Below are positions 20,601 to 33,745 of a stretch of 64,000 nucleotides of DNA, piece after piece; position 1 is the first letter of the stretch; each line of letters begins with the position of its first letter. The position numbers and the translations under genes were made by a program. The notes beneath the pieces are model-generated. The model was not told the origin of the DNA and made no database searches. It worked only from the letters and a program-made list of their open reading frames with translations. Source of the DNA: Eutreptiella sp. 'Long Island Sound 2002' (lineage: Eukaryota; Euglenozoa; Euglenophyceae; Eutreptiales; Eutreptiaceae). The stretch is taken from the NCBI GenBank assembly GCA_964036045.1, contig OZ038397.1:26219346-26283345 (forward strand). Reading direction: 5' to 3'.

Positions 20601-23600
20601 CTCACCCCTGCCGTATCGGGGATCCCCACCGCTGCAGAGCAGGGGGCAAAATCAGAAGTGGCCCACAAGTCGGCGAAATGGCCACCTCACCCCTGCCGTA
20701 TCAGGGATCCTCACCGCTGCAGAGCGGGGGGCAAAATCAGAAGTGGCCCACAAGTGGGCGAAATGGCTACCTGACCCGTGCCGTATCGGGGATCCCCACC
20801 GCTTCAGAGCAGGGGGCAAAATCAGCAGTGGCCCACAAGTGGGCAAAGTGGCTACCTCACCCCTGCCGTATCGGGGATCCCCACCGCTGCAGAGCGGGGG
20901 GCAAAATCAGAAGTGGCCCACAAGTGGGCAAAATGGCTACCTCACCCCTGCCGTATCGGGGATCCCCACCGCTGCAGAGCGGGGGGCAAAATCAGAAGTG
21001 GCCCACAAGTGGGCAAAGTGGCTACCTCACCCCTGCCGTATCGGGGATCCCCACCGCTGCAGAGCGGGGGGCAAAATCAGAAGTGGCCCACAAGTGGGCA
21101 AAGTGGCTACCTCACCCCTGCTGTATCGGGGATCCCCACCGTTGCAGAGCGGGGGGCAAAATCAGAAGTGGCCCACAAGTGGGCAAAGTGGCTACCTCAC
21201 CCCTGCCGTATCGGGGATCCCCACCGCTGCAGAGCGGGGGGCAAAATCAGAAGTGGCCCACAAGTCGGCGAAATGGCCACCTCACCCCTGCCGTATCAGG
21301 GATCCTCACCGCTGCAGAGCGGGGGGCAAAATCAGAGGTGGCCCACAAGTGGGCGAAATGGCTACCTCACCCCTGCCGTATCGGAAATCCCCACCGCTGC
21401 AGGACGGGGGGCAAAATCAGAAGTGGCCCACAAGTGGGCAAAGTGGCTACCTCACCCCTGCCGTATCGGGGATCCCCACCGCTGCAGAGCGGGGGGCAAA
21501 ATCAGAAGTGGCCCACAAGTGGGCAAAGTGGCTACCTCACCCCTGCCGTATCGGGGATCCCCACCGCTGCAGAGCGGGGGGCAAAATCAGAAGTGGCCCA
21601 CAAGTGGGCAAAGTGGCTACCTCACCCCTGCTGTATCGGGGATCCCCACCGCTGCAGAGCGGGGGGCAAAATCAGAAGTGGCCCACAAGTGGGCAAAGTG
21701 GCTACCTCACCCCTGCCGTATTGGGGATCCCCACCGCTGCAGAGCAGGGGGGCAAAATCAGAAGTGGCCCACAAGTGGGCGAAATGGCTACCTCACCCCT
21801 GCCGTATCGGGGATCCCCACCGCTGCAGAGCGGGGGGCAAAATCAGAAGTGGCCCACAAGTGGGCAAAGTGGCTACCTCACCCCCGCCGTATCGGGGATC
21901 CCCACCGCTTCAGACCAGGGGGCAAAAGCAGAAGTGGCCCACAAGTGGGCAAAGTGGCTACCTCACCCCTGCCGTATCGGGGATCCCCACCGCTGCAGAG
22001 CAGGGGGCAAAATCAGAAGTGGCCCACAAGTCGGCGAAATGGCCACCTCACCCCTGCCGTATCGGGGATCCCCACCGCTGCAGAGCGGGGGGCAAAATCA
22101 GAAGTGGCCCACAAGTGGGCGAAATGGCTACCTGACCCGTGCCGTATCGGGGATCCCCACCGCTTCAGAGCAGGGGGCAAAATCAGCAGTGGCCCACAAG
22201 TGGGCAAAGTGGCTACCTCACCCCTGCCGTATCGGGGATCCCCACCGCTGCAGAGCGGGGGGCAAAATCAGAAGTGGCCCACAAGTGGGCAAAATGGCTA
22301 CCTCACCCCTGCCGTATCGGGGATCCCCACCGCTGCAGAGCGGGGGGCAAAATCAGAAGTGGCCCACAAGTGGGCAAAGTGGCTACCTCACCCCTGCCGT
22401 ATCGGGGATCCCCACCGCTGCAGAGCGGGGGGCAAAATCAGAAGTGGCCCACAAGTGGGCAAAGTGGCTACCTCACCCCTGCTGTATCGGGGATCCCCAC
22501 CGTTGCAGAGCGGGGGGCAAAATCAGAAGTGGCCCACAAGTGGGCAAAGTGGCTACCTCACCCCTGCCGTATCGGGGATCCCCACCGCTGCAGAGCGGGG
22601 GGCAAAATCAGAAGTGGCCCACAAGTCGGCGAAATGGCCACCTCACCCCTGCCGTATCAGGGATCCTCACCGCTGCAGAGCGGGGGGCAAAATCAGAGGT
22701 GGCCCACAAGTGGGCGAAATGGCTACCTCACCCCTGCCGTATCGGAAATCCCCACCGCTGCAGAGCGGGGGGCAAAATCAGAAGTGGCCCACAAGTGGGC
22801 AAAGTGGCTACCTCACCCCAGCCGTATCGGGGATCCCCACCGCTGCAGAGCGGGGGGCAAAATCAGAAGTGGCCCACAAGTGGGCGAAATGGCCACCTCA
22901 CCCCTGCCGTATCGGGGATGCCCACCGCTGCAGAGCGGGGGGCAAATTCAGAAGTGGCCCACAAGTGGGCAAAGTGGCTACCTCACCCCTGCCGTAGCGG
23001 GGATGCCCACCGCTGCAGAGCGGGGGGCAAAAACAGAAGTGGCCCGAAAGTGGGCAAAGTGGCTACCTCATCCCTGCCGTATCGGGGATCCCCACCGCTG
23101 CAGAGCGGTGGGCAAAATCAGAAGTGGCCCACAAGTGGGCAAAGTGGCTACCTCACCCCTGCTGTATCGGGGATCCCCACCGCTGCAGAGCGGGGGGCAA
23201 AATCAGAAGTGGCCCACAAGTGGGCGAAATGGCTACCTCACCCCCGCCGTATCGGGGTTCCCCACCGCTGCAGGACGGGGGGCAAAATCAGAAGTGGCCC
23301 ACAAGTGGGCAAAGTGGCTACCTCACCCCTGCCGTATCGGGGATGCCCACCGCTGCAGAGCGGGGGGCAAAATCAGAAGTGGCCCACAAGTGGGCGAAAT
23401 GGCTAACTCACCCCTGCCGTATCGGGGATCCCCACCGCTGCAGAGCGGGGGGCAAAATCAGAAGTGGCCCACAAGTGGGCAAAGTGGCTACCTCACCCCC
23501 GCCGTATCGGGGATCCCCACCGCTTCAGACCAGGGGGCAAAAGCAGAAGTGGCCCACAAGTGGGCAAAGTGGCTACCTCACCCCTGCCGTATCGGGGATC

Positions 23601-26600
23601 CCCACCGCTGCAGAGCAGGGGGCAAAATCAGAAGTGGCCCACAAGTCGGCGAAATGGCCACCTCACCCCTGCCGTATCGGGGATCCCCACCGCTGCAGAG
23701 CGGGGGGCAAAATCAGAAGTGGCCCACAAGTGGGCGAAATGGCTACCTGACCCGTGCCGTATCGGGGATCCCCACCGCTTCAGAGCAGGGGGCAAAATCA
23801 GCAGTGGCCCACAAGTGGGCAAAGTGGCTACCTCACCCCTGCCGTATCGGGGATCCCCACCGCTGCAGAGCGGGGGGCAAAATCAGAAGTGGCCCACAAG
23901 TGGGCAAAATGGCTACCTCACCCCTGCCGTATCGGGGATCCCCACCGCTGCAGAGCGGGGGGCAAAATCAGAAGTGGCCCACAAGTGGGCAAAGTGGCTA
24001 CCTCACCCCTGCCGTATCGGGGATCCCCACCGCTGCAGAGCGGGGGGCAAAATCAGAAGTGGCCCACAAGTGGGCAAAGTGGCTACCTCACCCCTGCTGT
24101 ATCGGGGATCCCCACCGTTGCAGAGCGGGGGGCAAAATCAGAAGTGGCCCACAAGTGGGCAAAGTGGCTACCTCACCCCTGCCGTATCGGGGATCCCCAC
24201 CGCTGCAGAGCGGGGGGCAAAATCAGAAGTGGCCCACAAGTCGGCGAAATGGCCACCTCACCCCTGCCGTATCAGGGATCCTCACCGCTGCAGAGCGGGG
24301 GGCAAAATCAGAGGTGGCCCACAAGTGGGCGAAATGGCTACCTCACCCCTGCCGTATCGGAAATCCCCACCGCTGCAGAGCGGGGGGCAAAATCAGAAGT
24401 GGCCCACAAGTGGGCAAAGTGGCTACCTCACCCCAGCCGTATCGGGGATCCCCACCGCTGCAGAGCGGGGGGCAAAATCAGAAGTGGCCCACAAGTGGGC
24501 GAAATGGCCACCTCACCCCTGCCGTATCGGGGATGCCCACCGCTGCAGAGCGGGGGGCAAATTCAGAAGTGGCCCACAAGTGGGCAAAGTGGCTACCTCA
24601 CCCCTGCCGTAGCGGGGATGCCCACCGCTGCAGAGCGGGGGGCAAAAACAGAAGTGGCCCGAAAGTGGGCAAAGTGGCTACCTCATCCCTGCCGTATCGG
24701 GGATCCCCACCGCTGCAGAGCGGTGGGCAAAATCAGAAGTGGCCCACAAGTGGGCAAAGTGGCTACCTCACCCCTGCTGTATCGGGGATCCCCACCGCTG
24801 CAGAGCGGGGGGCAAAATCAGAAGTGGCCCACAAGTGGGCGAAATGGCTACCTCACCCCCGCCGTATCGGGGTTCCCCACCGCTGCAGGACGGGGGGCAA
24901 AATCAGAAGTGGCCCACAAGTGGGCAAAGTGGCTACCTCACCCCTGCCGTATCGGGGATGCCCACCGCTGCAGAGCGGGGGGCAAAATCAGAAGTGGCCC
25001 ACAAGTGGGCGAAATGGCTAACTCACCCCTGCCGTATCGGGGATCCCCACCGCTGCAGAGCGGGGGGCAAAATCAGAAGTGGCCCACAAATGGGCAAAGT
25101 GGCTACCTCACCCCTGCCGTATCGGGGATCCCCACCGCTGCAGAGCGGGGGGCAAAATCAGAAGTGGCCCACAAGTGGGCGAAATGGCTACCTCACCCCT
25201 GCCGTATCGGGGATCCCCACCGCTGCAGAGCGGGGGGCAAAATCAGAAGTGGCCCACAAGTGGGCGAAATGGCTACCTCACCCCTGCCGTTTCGGGGTTC
25301 CCCACCGCTGCAGAGCGGGGGGCAAAATCAGAAGTGGCCCACAAGTGGGCAAAGTGCCTACCTCACCCCTGCCGTATCGGGGATCCCCACCGTTGCAGAG
25401 CGGGGGGCAAAATCAGAAGTGGCCCACAAGTGGGCAAAGTGGCTCCCTCACCCCTGCTGTATCGGGGATCCCCACCGCTGCAGAGCGGGGGGCAAAATCA
25501 GAAGTGGCCCACAAGTGGGCAAAGTGGCTACCTCACCCCTGCCGTATCGGGGATCCCCACCGCTGCAGAGCGGGGGGCAAAATCAGAACTGGCCCACAAG
25601 TGGGCAAAGTGGCTACCTCACCCCTGCCGTATCGGGGATCCCCACCGCTGCAGAGCGGGGGGCAAAATCAGAAGTGGTCCACAAGTGGGCAAAGTGGCTA
25701 CCTCACCCCTGCCGTATCGGGGATCCCCACCGCTGCAGAGCGGGGGGCAAAATCAGAAGTGGCCCACAAGTGGGCGAAATGGCTACCTCACCCTTGCCGT
25801 ATCGGGGATCCCCACCGCTGCAGAGCGGGGGGCAAAATCAGAAGTGGCCCACAAGTGGGCAAAGTGGCTACCTCACCCCAGCCGTATCGGGGATCCCCAC
25901 CGCTGCAGAGCGGGGGGCAAAATCAGAAGTGGCCCACAAGTGGGCGAAATGGCCACCTCACTCCTGCCGTATCGGGGATGCCCACCGCTGCAGAGCGGGG
26001 GGCAAATTCAGAAGTGGCCCACAAGTGGGCAAAGTGGCTACCTCACCCCTGCCGTATCGGGGATCCCCACCGCTGCAGAGCAGGGGGCAAAATCAGAAGT
26101 GGCCCACAAGTGGGCAAAGTGGCTACCTCACCCCTGCCGTATCGGGGATCCCCACCGCTGCAGAGCGGGGGGCAAAATCAGAAGTGGTCCACAAGTGGGC
26201 AAAGTGGCTACCTCACCCCTGCCGTATCGGGGATCCCCACCGCTGCAGAGCGGGGGGCAAAATCAGAAGTGGCCCACAAGTGGGCGAAATGGCTACCTCA
26301 CCCTTGCCGTATCGGGGATCCCCACCGCTGCAGAGCGGGGGGCAAAATCAGAAGTGGCCCACAAGTGGGCAAAGTGGCTACCTCACCCCAGCCGTATCGG
26401 GGATCCCCACCGCTGCAGAGCGGGGGGCAAAATCAGAAGTGGCCCACAAGTGGGCGAAATGGCCACCTCACCCGTGCCGTATCGGGGATGCCCACCGCTG
26501 CAGAGCGGGGGGCAAAATCAGAAGTGGTCCACAAGTGGGCAAAGTGGCTACCTCACCCCTGCCGTAGCGGGGATGCCCACCGCTGCAGAGCGGGGGGCAA

Positions 26601-29600
26601 AAACAGAAGTGGCCCGAAAGTGGGCAAAGTGGCTACCTCATCCCTGCCGTATCGGGGATCCCCACCGCTGCAGAGCGGTGGGCAAAATCAGAAGTGGCCC
26701 ACAAGTGGGCAAAGTGGCTACCTCACCCCTGCTGTATCGGGGATCCCCACCGCTGCAGAGCGGGGGGCAAAATCAGAAGTGGCCCACAAGTGGGCGAAAT
26801 GGCTACCTCACCCCCGCCGTATCGGGGTTCCCCACCGCTGCAGGACGGGGGGCAAAATCAGAAGTGGCCCACAAGTGGGCAAGGTGGCTACCTCACCCCT
26901 GCCGTATCGGGGATGCCCACCGCTGCAGAGCGGGGGGCAAAATCAGAAGTGGCCCACAAGTGGGCGAAATGGCTAACTCACCCCTGCCGTATCGGGGATC
27001 CCCACCGCTGCAGAGCGGGGGGCAAAATCAGAAGTGGCCCACAAATGGGCAAAGTGGCTACCTCACCCCTGCCGTATCGGGGATCCCCACCGCTGCAGAG
27101 CGGGGGGCAAAATCAGAAGTGGCCCACAAGTGGGCGAAATGGCTACCTCACCCCTGCCGTATCGGGGATCCCCACCGCTGCAGAGCGGGGGGCAAAATCA
27201 GAAGTGGCCCACAAGTGGGCGAAATGGCTACCTCACCCCTGCCGTTTCGGGGTTCCCCACCGCTGCAGAGCGGGGGGCAAAATCAGAAGTGGCCCACAAG
27301 TGGGCGAAATGGCTACCTCACCCCTGCCGTATCGGGGATCCCCACCGTTGCAGAGCGGGGGGCAAAATCAGAAGTGGCCCACAAGTGGGCAAAGTGGCTC
27401 CCTCACCCCTGCTGTATCGGGGATCCCCACCGCTGCAGAGCGGGGGGCAAAATCAGAAGTGGCCCACAAGTGGGCAAAGTGGCTACCTCACCCCTGCCGT
27501 ATCGGGGATCCCCACCGCTGCAGAGCGGGGGGCAAAATCAGAAGTGGCCCACAAGTGGGCAAAGTGGCTACCTCACCCCTGCCGTATCGGGGATCCCCAC
27601 CGCTGCAGAGCGGGGGGCAAAATCAGAAGTGGTCCACAAGTGGGCAAAGTGGCTACCTCACCCCTGCCGTATCGGGGATCCCCACCGCTGCAGAGCGGGG
27701 GGCAAAATCAGAAGTGGCCCACAAGTGGGCGAAATGGCTACCTCACCCTTGCCGTATCGGGGATCCCCACCGCTGCAGAGCGGGGGGCAAAATCAGAAGT
27801 GGCCCACAAGTGGGTAAAGTGGCTCCCTCACCCCTGCTGTATCGGGGATCCCCACCGCTGCAGAGCGGGGGGCAAAATCAGAAGTGGCCCAAAAGTGGGC
27901 GAAATGGCTACCTCACCCCTGCCGTATCGGGGATCCCCACCGCTGCAGAGCGGGGGGCAAAATGAGAAGTGGCCCACAAATGGGCAAAGTGGCTACCTCA
28001 CCCCTGCCGTATCGGGGATCCCCACCGCTGCAGAGCGGGGGGCAAAATCAGAAGTGGCCCACAAGTGGGCGAAATGGCTACCTCACCCCTGCCGTATCGG
28101 GGATCCCCACCGCTGCAGAGCGGGGGACAAAATCAGAAGTGGCCCACAAGTGGGCGAAATGGCTACCTCACCCCTGCCGTATCGGGGATCCCCACCGCTG
28201 CAGAGCGGGGGGCAAAATCAGAAGTGGTCCACAAGTGGGCAAAGTGGCTACCTCACCCCTGCCGTATCGGGGTTCCCCACCGCTGCAGAGCGGGGGGCAA
28301 AATCAGAAGTGGCCCACAAGTGGGCAAAGTGGCTCCCTCACCCCGGCTGTATCGGGGATCCCCACCGCTGCAGAGCGGGGGGCAAAATCAGAAGTGGCCC
28401 ACAAGTGGGCAAAGTGGCTACCTCACCCCTGCCGTATCGGGGATCCCCACCGCTGCAGAGCGGGGGGCAAAATCAGAAGTGGTCCACAAGTGGGCAAAGT
28501 GGCTACCTCACCCCTGCCGTATCGGGGATCCCCACCGCTGCAGAGCGGGGGGCAAAATCAGAAGTGGCCCACAAGTGGGCGAAATGGCTACCTCACCCTT
28601 GCCGTATCGGGGATCCCCACCGCTGCAGAGCGGGGGGCAAAATCAGAAGTGGCCCACAAGTGGGTAAAGTGGCTCCCTCACCCCTGCTGTATCGGGGATC
28701 CCCACCGCTGCAGAGCGGGGGGCAAAATCAGAAGTGGCCCAAAAGTGGGCGAAATGGCTACCTCACCCCTGCCGTATCGGGGATCCCCACCGCTGCAGAG
28801 CGGGGGGCAAAATGAGAAGTGGCCCACAAATGGGCAAAGTGGCTACCTCACCCCTGCCGTATCGGGGATCCCCACCGCTGCAGAGCGGGGGGCAAAATCA
28901 GAAGTGGCCCACAAGTGGGCGAAATGGCTACCTCACCCCTGCCGTATCGGGGATCCCCACCGCTGCAGAGCGGGGGACAAAATCAGAAGTGGCCCACAAG
29001 TGGGCGAAATGGCTACCTCACCCCTGCCGTATCGGGGATCCCCACCGCTGCAGAGCGGGGGGCAAAATCAGAAGTGGTCCACAAGTGGGCAAAGTGGCTA
29101 CCTCACCCCTGCCGTATCGGGGTTCCCCACCGCTGCAGAGCGGGGGGCAAAATCAGAAGTGGCCCACAAGTGGGCAAAGTGGCTCCCTCACCCCGGCTGT
29201 ATCGGGGATCCCCACCGCTGCAGAGCGGGGGGCAAAATCAGAAGTGGCCCACAAGTGGGCAAAGTGGCTACCTCACCCCTGCCGTATCGGGGATCCCCAC
29301 CGCTGCAGAGCGGGGGGCAAAATCAGAAGTGGTCCACAAGTGGGCAAAGTGGCTACCTCACCCCTGCCGTATCGGGGATCCCCACCGCTGCAGAGCGGGG
29401 GGCAAAATCAGAAGTGGCCCACAAGTGGGCGAAATGGCTACCTCACCCTTGCCGTATCGGGGATCCCCACCGCTGCAGAGCGGGGGGCAAAATCAGAAGT
29501 GGCCCACAAGTGGGCAAAGTGGCTACCTCACCCCTGCCGTATCGGGGATGCCCACCGCTGCAGAGCGGGGGGCAAAATCAGAAGTGGCCCACAAGCGGGC

Positions 29601-30523
29601 GAAATGGCTACCTCACCCCTGCCGTATCGGGGATCCCCACCGTTGCAGAGCGGGGGGCAAAATCAGAAGTGGCCCACAAGTGGGCGAAATGGCTACCTCA
29701 CCCCTGCCGTATCGGGGATCCCCACCGCTGCAGAGCGGGGGGCAAAATCAGAAGTGGCCCAAAAGTGGGCGAAATGGCTACCTCACCCCTGCCGTATCGG
29801 GGATCCCCACCGCTGCAGAGTGGGGGGCAAAATCAGAAGTCGCCCACAAGTGGGCAAAATGGCTACCTCACCCCTGCCGTATCGGGGATCCCCACCGCTG
29901 CAGAGCGGGGGGCAAAATCAGAAGTGGCCCACAAGTGGGCAAAGTGGCTACCTCACCCCTGCCGTATCGGGGATCCCCACCGCTGCAGAGCGGGGGGCAA
30001 AATCAGAAGTGGTCCACAAGTGGGCAAAGTGGCTACCTCACCCCTGCCGTATCGGGGATCCCCACCGCTGCAGAGCGGGGGGCAAAATCAGCAGTGGCCC
30101 ACAAGTGGGCAAAGTGGCTACCTCACCCTTGCCGTATCGGGGATCCCCACCGCTGCAGAGCGGGGGGCAAAATCAGAAGTGGCCCACAAGTGGGCGAAAT
30201 GGCCACCTCACCCCTGCCGTATCGGGGATCCCCACCGCTGCAGAGCGGGGGGCAAAATCAGAAGTGGCCCACAAGCGGGCGAAATGGCTACCTCACCCCT
30301 ACCATATCGGGGATCCCCACCGCTTCAGAGCGGGGGGCAAAATCATAAGTGGCCCACAAGTGGGCAAAGTGGCTACCTCACCCCTGCCGTATCGGGGATC
30401 CCCACCGCTGCAGAGCGGGGGGCAAAATCAGAAGTGGTCCACAAGTGGACAAAATGGCTACCTCACCCCTGCCGTATCGGGGATCCCCACCGCTGCAGAG
30501 CGGGGGGCAAAATCAGAAGTGGT
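17641..30523 (+). repeat. 85-bp satellite array with higher-order structure, about 151 units
   Basis: The unit starts CGGGGATCCCCACCGCTGCA and is 85 bp long (for example CAAAATCAG at 17669 and 17754). It contains a perfect palindrome GGGGATCCCC, a CCGCT/AGCGG hairpin around GCAG, and a GCCCAC-AA-GTGGGC hairpin. Each unit carries BamHI and PstI sites. A few units are 86 bp. Rare variants recur at fixed distances: CCTGACCCGTGCC at 19578, 20770, 22131 and 23746; GTAGCGGGGATGCCC at 22994, 24609 and 26564 (19 and 23 units); AATGAGAAGT at 27961 and 28811 (10 units). That is higher-order repeat structure. All three plus frames are open for kilobases because the unit has no stop in any frame and 85 is not a multiple of 3. 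I do not treat these ORFs as genes. Confidence 0.97.
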
Positions 30524-30588
30524 GCCCAACAGAGGGCCGGGGGGGGTAGACATGGCGCACGTTCGGCCGGGGCAAAAATGCCTCTAGG

Positions 30589-30650
30589 GGCTGTCCTTAA
30601 GGGCTGTCCTTAACGAAAAAAAAATCTCGTCCCTTAAGGACGGCCCTGCC
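30589..30650. repeat. Inverted repeat next to the satellite
   Basis: GGGCTGTCCTTAA is repeated in tandem at 30588-30613 and followed by CGAAAAAAAAA and TTAAGGACGGCCCT, which can fold into a stem of about 14 pairs. The same GGCTGTCCTTAACG plus A run occurs at 16300 on the other side of the satellite, and a related hairpin at 43749-43790. They are probably ends of a small DNA element. Confidence 0.6.
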
Positions 30651-31418
30651 CTACGGTAAGACCATCCTGGCCATCCACTTCCATACATTGAGGACGTGGA
30701 CATCGTCAGGTTTGGTGAGTCGAAGCAGGGACACCCATGTCACCTGAGGTGTGCCAAGCGCCACGACGGTGGGGGGCGATCCTCCGCCAGCTGCTGGCGG
30801 GACAGGCCACACGCTGCAACAGAACTATCTCCTGAATCCATGCATCCAGATGAAGTTGGAGGATCAAGTTTGCAGACCACGAGATTGGTGCGATCCAGCC
30901 AGCCTGGGATAGGAAAACCCCATCACTCTGTAAAACGCCACACCCATTTTCCCCGTCCATATGCGCCTCCCAGCGCCAGAGCGCGGCCTGTGAATCACGA
31001 AGCTCACATTGGGATTGTGCCCCAAGGAGATGCTCGGGGATATGCTTCGGTTTGCCCTCCCTTTCCCTGAGGGGGCTCCATTGGGCAGCCGCACTCGGGG
31101 TGGGGTTAGGGTCACTGAGCTGGTGCAAAGGGCATGGGGTTACACCCCTTTTGGGGTCGAGAGTGGAACCCCCCCCCCCCTTCTATTTTTTTTTGGCTCA
31201 GACCAAGATGAGCTGGCGTAGCCTGCTCACTTCACAGTACTCGAGGTGACCCCTCGGGATCACGGTTCAGAGCTGTCCAGTGCTACGATGATCCCACAAA
31301 TGACTGTGGTAGCGGATCTGACACGTAGTGAGAGGATTGGCTGAGTCTGAAACCAGGTTATGCAGTGGGAGACTGCCACGCCCATGGGCTTCCCAGTGTG
31401 CGTGAGGCACAATGACTG
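30651..31418. other. No gene recognised
   Basis: Short ORFs on both strands without motifs. A C run at 31170 adjoins a T run. Confidence 0.4.
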
Positions 31419-31490
31419 AAGCTTGCTGCTTGTGACTAGAAGGGGGGGGGGTGGAAACCCCCCCCCCTTCTAGTCACAAGCAGCAAGCTT
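31419..31490. repeat. Perfect 33-bp-arm palindrome with six-base loop
   Basis: AAGCTTGCTGCTTGTGAC runs on to a ten-G run (31419-31451). The loop TGGAAA follows, then the exact reverse complement (31458-31490). The arm is 23 bases of mixed sequence plus ten G:C pairs with no mismatch. Confidence 0.95.
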
Positions 31491-33745
31491 GCGCGACATG
31501 GGGGATCGCGGCCGGACGCTTTCACGAGGTCACCAACCGGTGAGCTATGAACACCTTGGACACAGCCGCCACAAGAGCACAACAGGGTACGCGTTTGTAG
31601 CACTGGCCAATATGTCATGGCATACACATCAATGTTTTCGCTTGCATTCTCAGTCCCTCGTCACACCGCCCATTTTGTTGGACGGTGCACTTCCTTAGCA
31701 GCACATCGCAAGTCTCTTGTGCCACTGCTCCATCATTTGGTTCGTGATTGGGCCCACGTGTGGTTTTGTATGTATTTGCATGACTTTGCCACACCTGCCA
31801 TTATGGTCTTACGTGCAGGCCTTTTTTTAATATCTGTCACACCATCCTGGGATGTTGCTGCTGGCATCGATCTGACAGCCGCACTCACCACATCGACAAA
31901 TGTTTCCAGCACCATATTCCTGGCAGAGCACACTGCTGCCCCTGCCATGTGTGGTGTTCCCCTGTGAGGTCCCTTGCTTCGCTTAGTAGATTGGGCAGTG
32001 CCAACCCCAATTTTGCCTCACTGGAGTCTGAGGTAGTGTTTCCTCCTACGGACTCCTTGCAGCCTTACCTGGCTCCTCCCGCCATCCAGTATGTGGCAAT
32101 TTTATACTCTGGTTGTGCTCTTCTTGCATCTCGTAGCTTTTCATGTTTGTCTACCTCATTGAGTGCCCTCTCTTCCAGTGCCACCAGCCAGTGGCCACCA
32201 CCAGGCCTCGTGCCTGGGGCTTGTAGTGCGCCATGATCTGTTGTCTTTGTACCACGCTCGGTGCTGTATGGATTGCAGGTGCAACACAACTGTACACCAA
32301 AAGCCAAAGAACCAGTTCCAAGCTGCCCTGCTGGAACGCAGGCGTCTCTTCTCGTGGAGTCTCCCGATTTTCCTCTGGACAGGATGGGCCGCCTGTTTGT
32401 TTGAAATAAGGCATCGCTGTGTTGAGTTTCGGTTCAGTTGCTATACAGGAACAGCCCTTTGATGGTGTATGCAAAGGAGAATATCACACTGTGCCCGCCA
32501 GGTGTGAGGTGCTGTCTCTGAGTCCCACAAAAATTCTCGGTAACACAGAGCTGCGACTTGTATGTGTCCCCTTCGGAGGCCACATAGGGGTCGTTTTCGC
32601 ACAGCGCGCGCACAGCACCAATTATTACGTTGTTCATCCCGGGAACACCCCTGCAAACTACCCCCCTACAGAAGCGTGCATGATCAATTCAAAACAGCGT
32701 CGGGGGTGCGGAATTCAGGGCCCTGGGGCCCGTGGCTACCGGTGGTGGAAGACAGCCGACTTTTCGCACAGCGCAAAGTGCACCCCCATAGTCACAATCT
32801 GTGCACAGCATGGCATCCTCCCAAATCACATGAACTTCCCTACCTGCCCTTGCTCCGAGTTCCGAGGGGGATGTTGTACCGCGGGCGCACCACTGCGCGT
32901 TTTCGCCTATTTCGCCTGGAAACAACCCCATTTCCCGGTGCATGAAAGAGCCCCACCAGGGTCGCCAGAGTGGAGAGGAGCTGCATGGCAAAATGTTTTC
33001 ATAACTGCATCTGGCACTTGTAGTTTCAAATGGTATTGAAAGCCTTGAAAATAGGCTGCACTGCCCAGAGCCAAAAAAAAAACTACTACCGGCTGCCTGG
33101 GATTCACCGCACTTCAGGTACAGCAGGCCCCGCGTGCGGCGCATCTAGTGTTGGATGTTGCCTAACTGCTGGCCACCCTGCCTTTTTTGGTGCATCATGT
33201 CTAGCGCATACCAATGCTGTATTGTTCTTATTCGAAGCCGTCATGATTCACACGGCACCTGGTGTCATGGAGTTCAGGGTGTCCTTGAGCATGTACAACA
33301 GTGAGCCCCAATGGTGCAGTACAGGCATTGTTGGTGTTCTGATTCGAGGCTCGATGGGAGGGCATCGTGCAAGCCAGTGGTTGCCGGCAGGAGGGTTTTA
33401 TGTGAGCAGGCACAATACAGGGGTGTATCCACAACTTTATAGTGGGCCACGAGGTCTCAAAGGGAGTGCCTGCCCCGGGCGCAGGTGGCTGCGGCCGTGA
33501 CCTCCGTGTCAGAGTCTGGGGATGTGTCTTGCCTCGCGATTTGTACTCCTCAGGTACGCGAACTCGAGGTAAAATATGCGCTCTTTAGGGCCCATTGGGG
33601 TTTGCTTTAGGTGTTATAATTATGCATGTCGCCGGCACGCCCAGTGCACGCAGGACAGACACTCTCTCCCGCTGAGCCTCTGTCAGCAACTGTGACGAAG
33701 GAGGCGTGCAGGGGCTCCAAGACTACAGTCGAAGGGTTGACTCAC
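31491..33745. other. No assigned gene; coding-like fragments on the minus strand
   Basis: Minus-strand pieces have protein-like composition: 32065-32307 (ALEERALNEVDKHEKLRDA), 31733-31948 (NMVLETFVDVVSAAVRSM) and about 33260-33370 (PPIEPRIRTPTMPVLHHWGS, ending at a possible CAG|GTGCC donor). They lie in different frames and none matches a family I know. They may be exons of the gene that starts at 34007, or transposon debris. A dispersed repeat occupies 32586-32790. Confidence 0.3.
32586..32790. repeat. Dispersed repeat, copy 1 (CACAGCGCGCG type)
   Basis: It starts with GTTTTCGCACAGCGCGCGCA and CCAATTATTACG and ends with GGTGGTGGA-AC-GCC-ACTTTTCGCACAGCGC. The same series, longer, is at 49195-49545. 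The two CACAGCG blocks at the ends are direct copies of each other. Confidence 0.7.

Noticed and set aside
17641-30523. CRISPR-like array
   Set aside because: The repeats are directly adjacent with no unique spacers, and the sequence is eukaryotic.
17457-30613. Giant overlapping plus-strand ORFs (up to 1952 codons) with a repeated MATSPLPYRGSPPLQ-type sequence
   Set aside because: They are translations of the 85-bp satellite. All three frames are open, units of 86 bp shift the phase without harm, and no frame shows domain structure.
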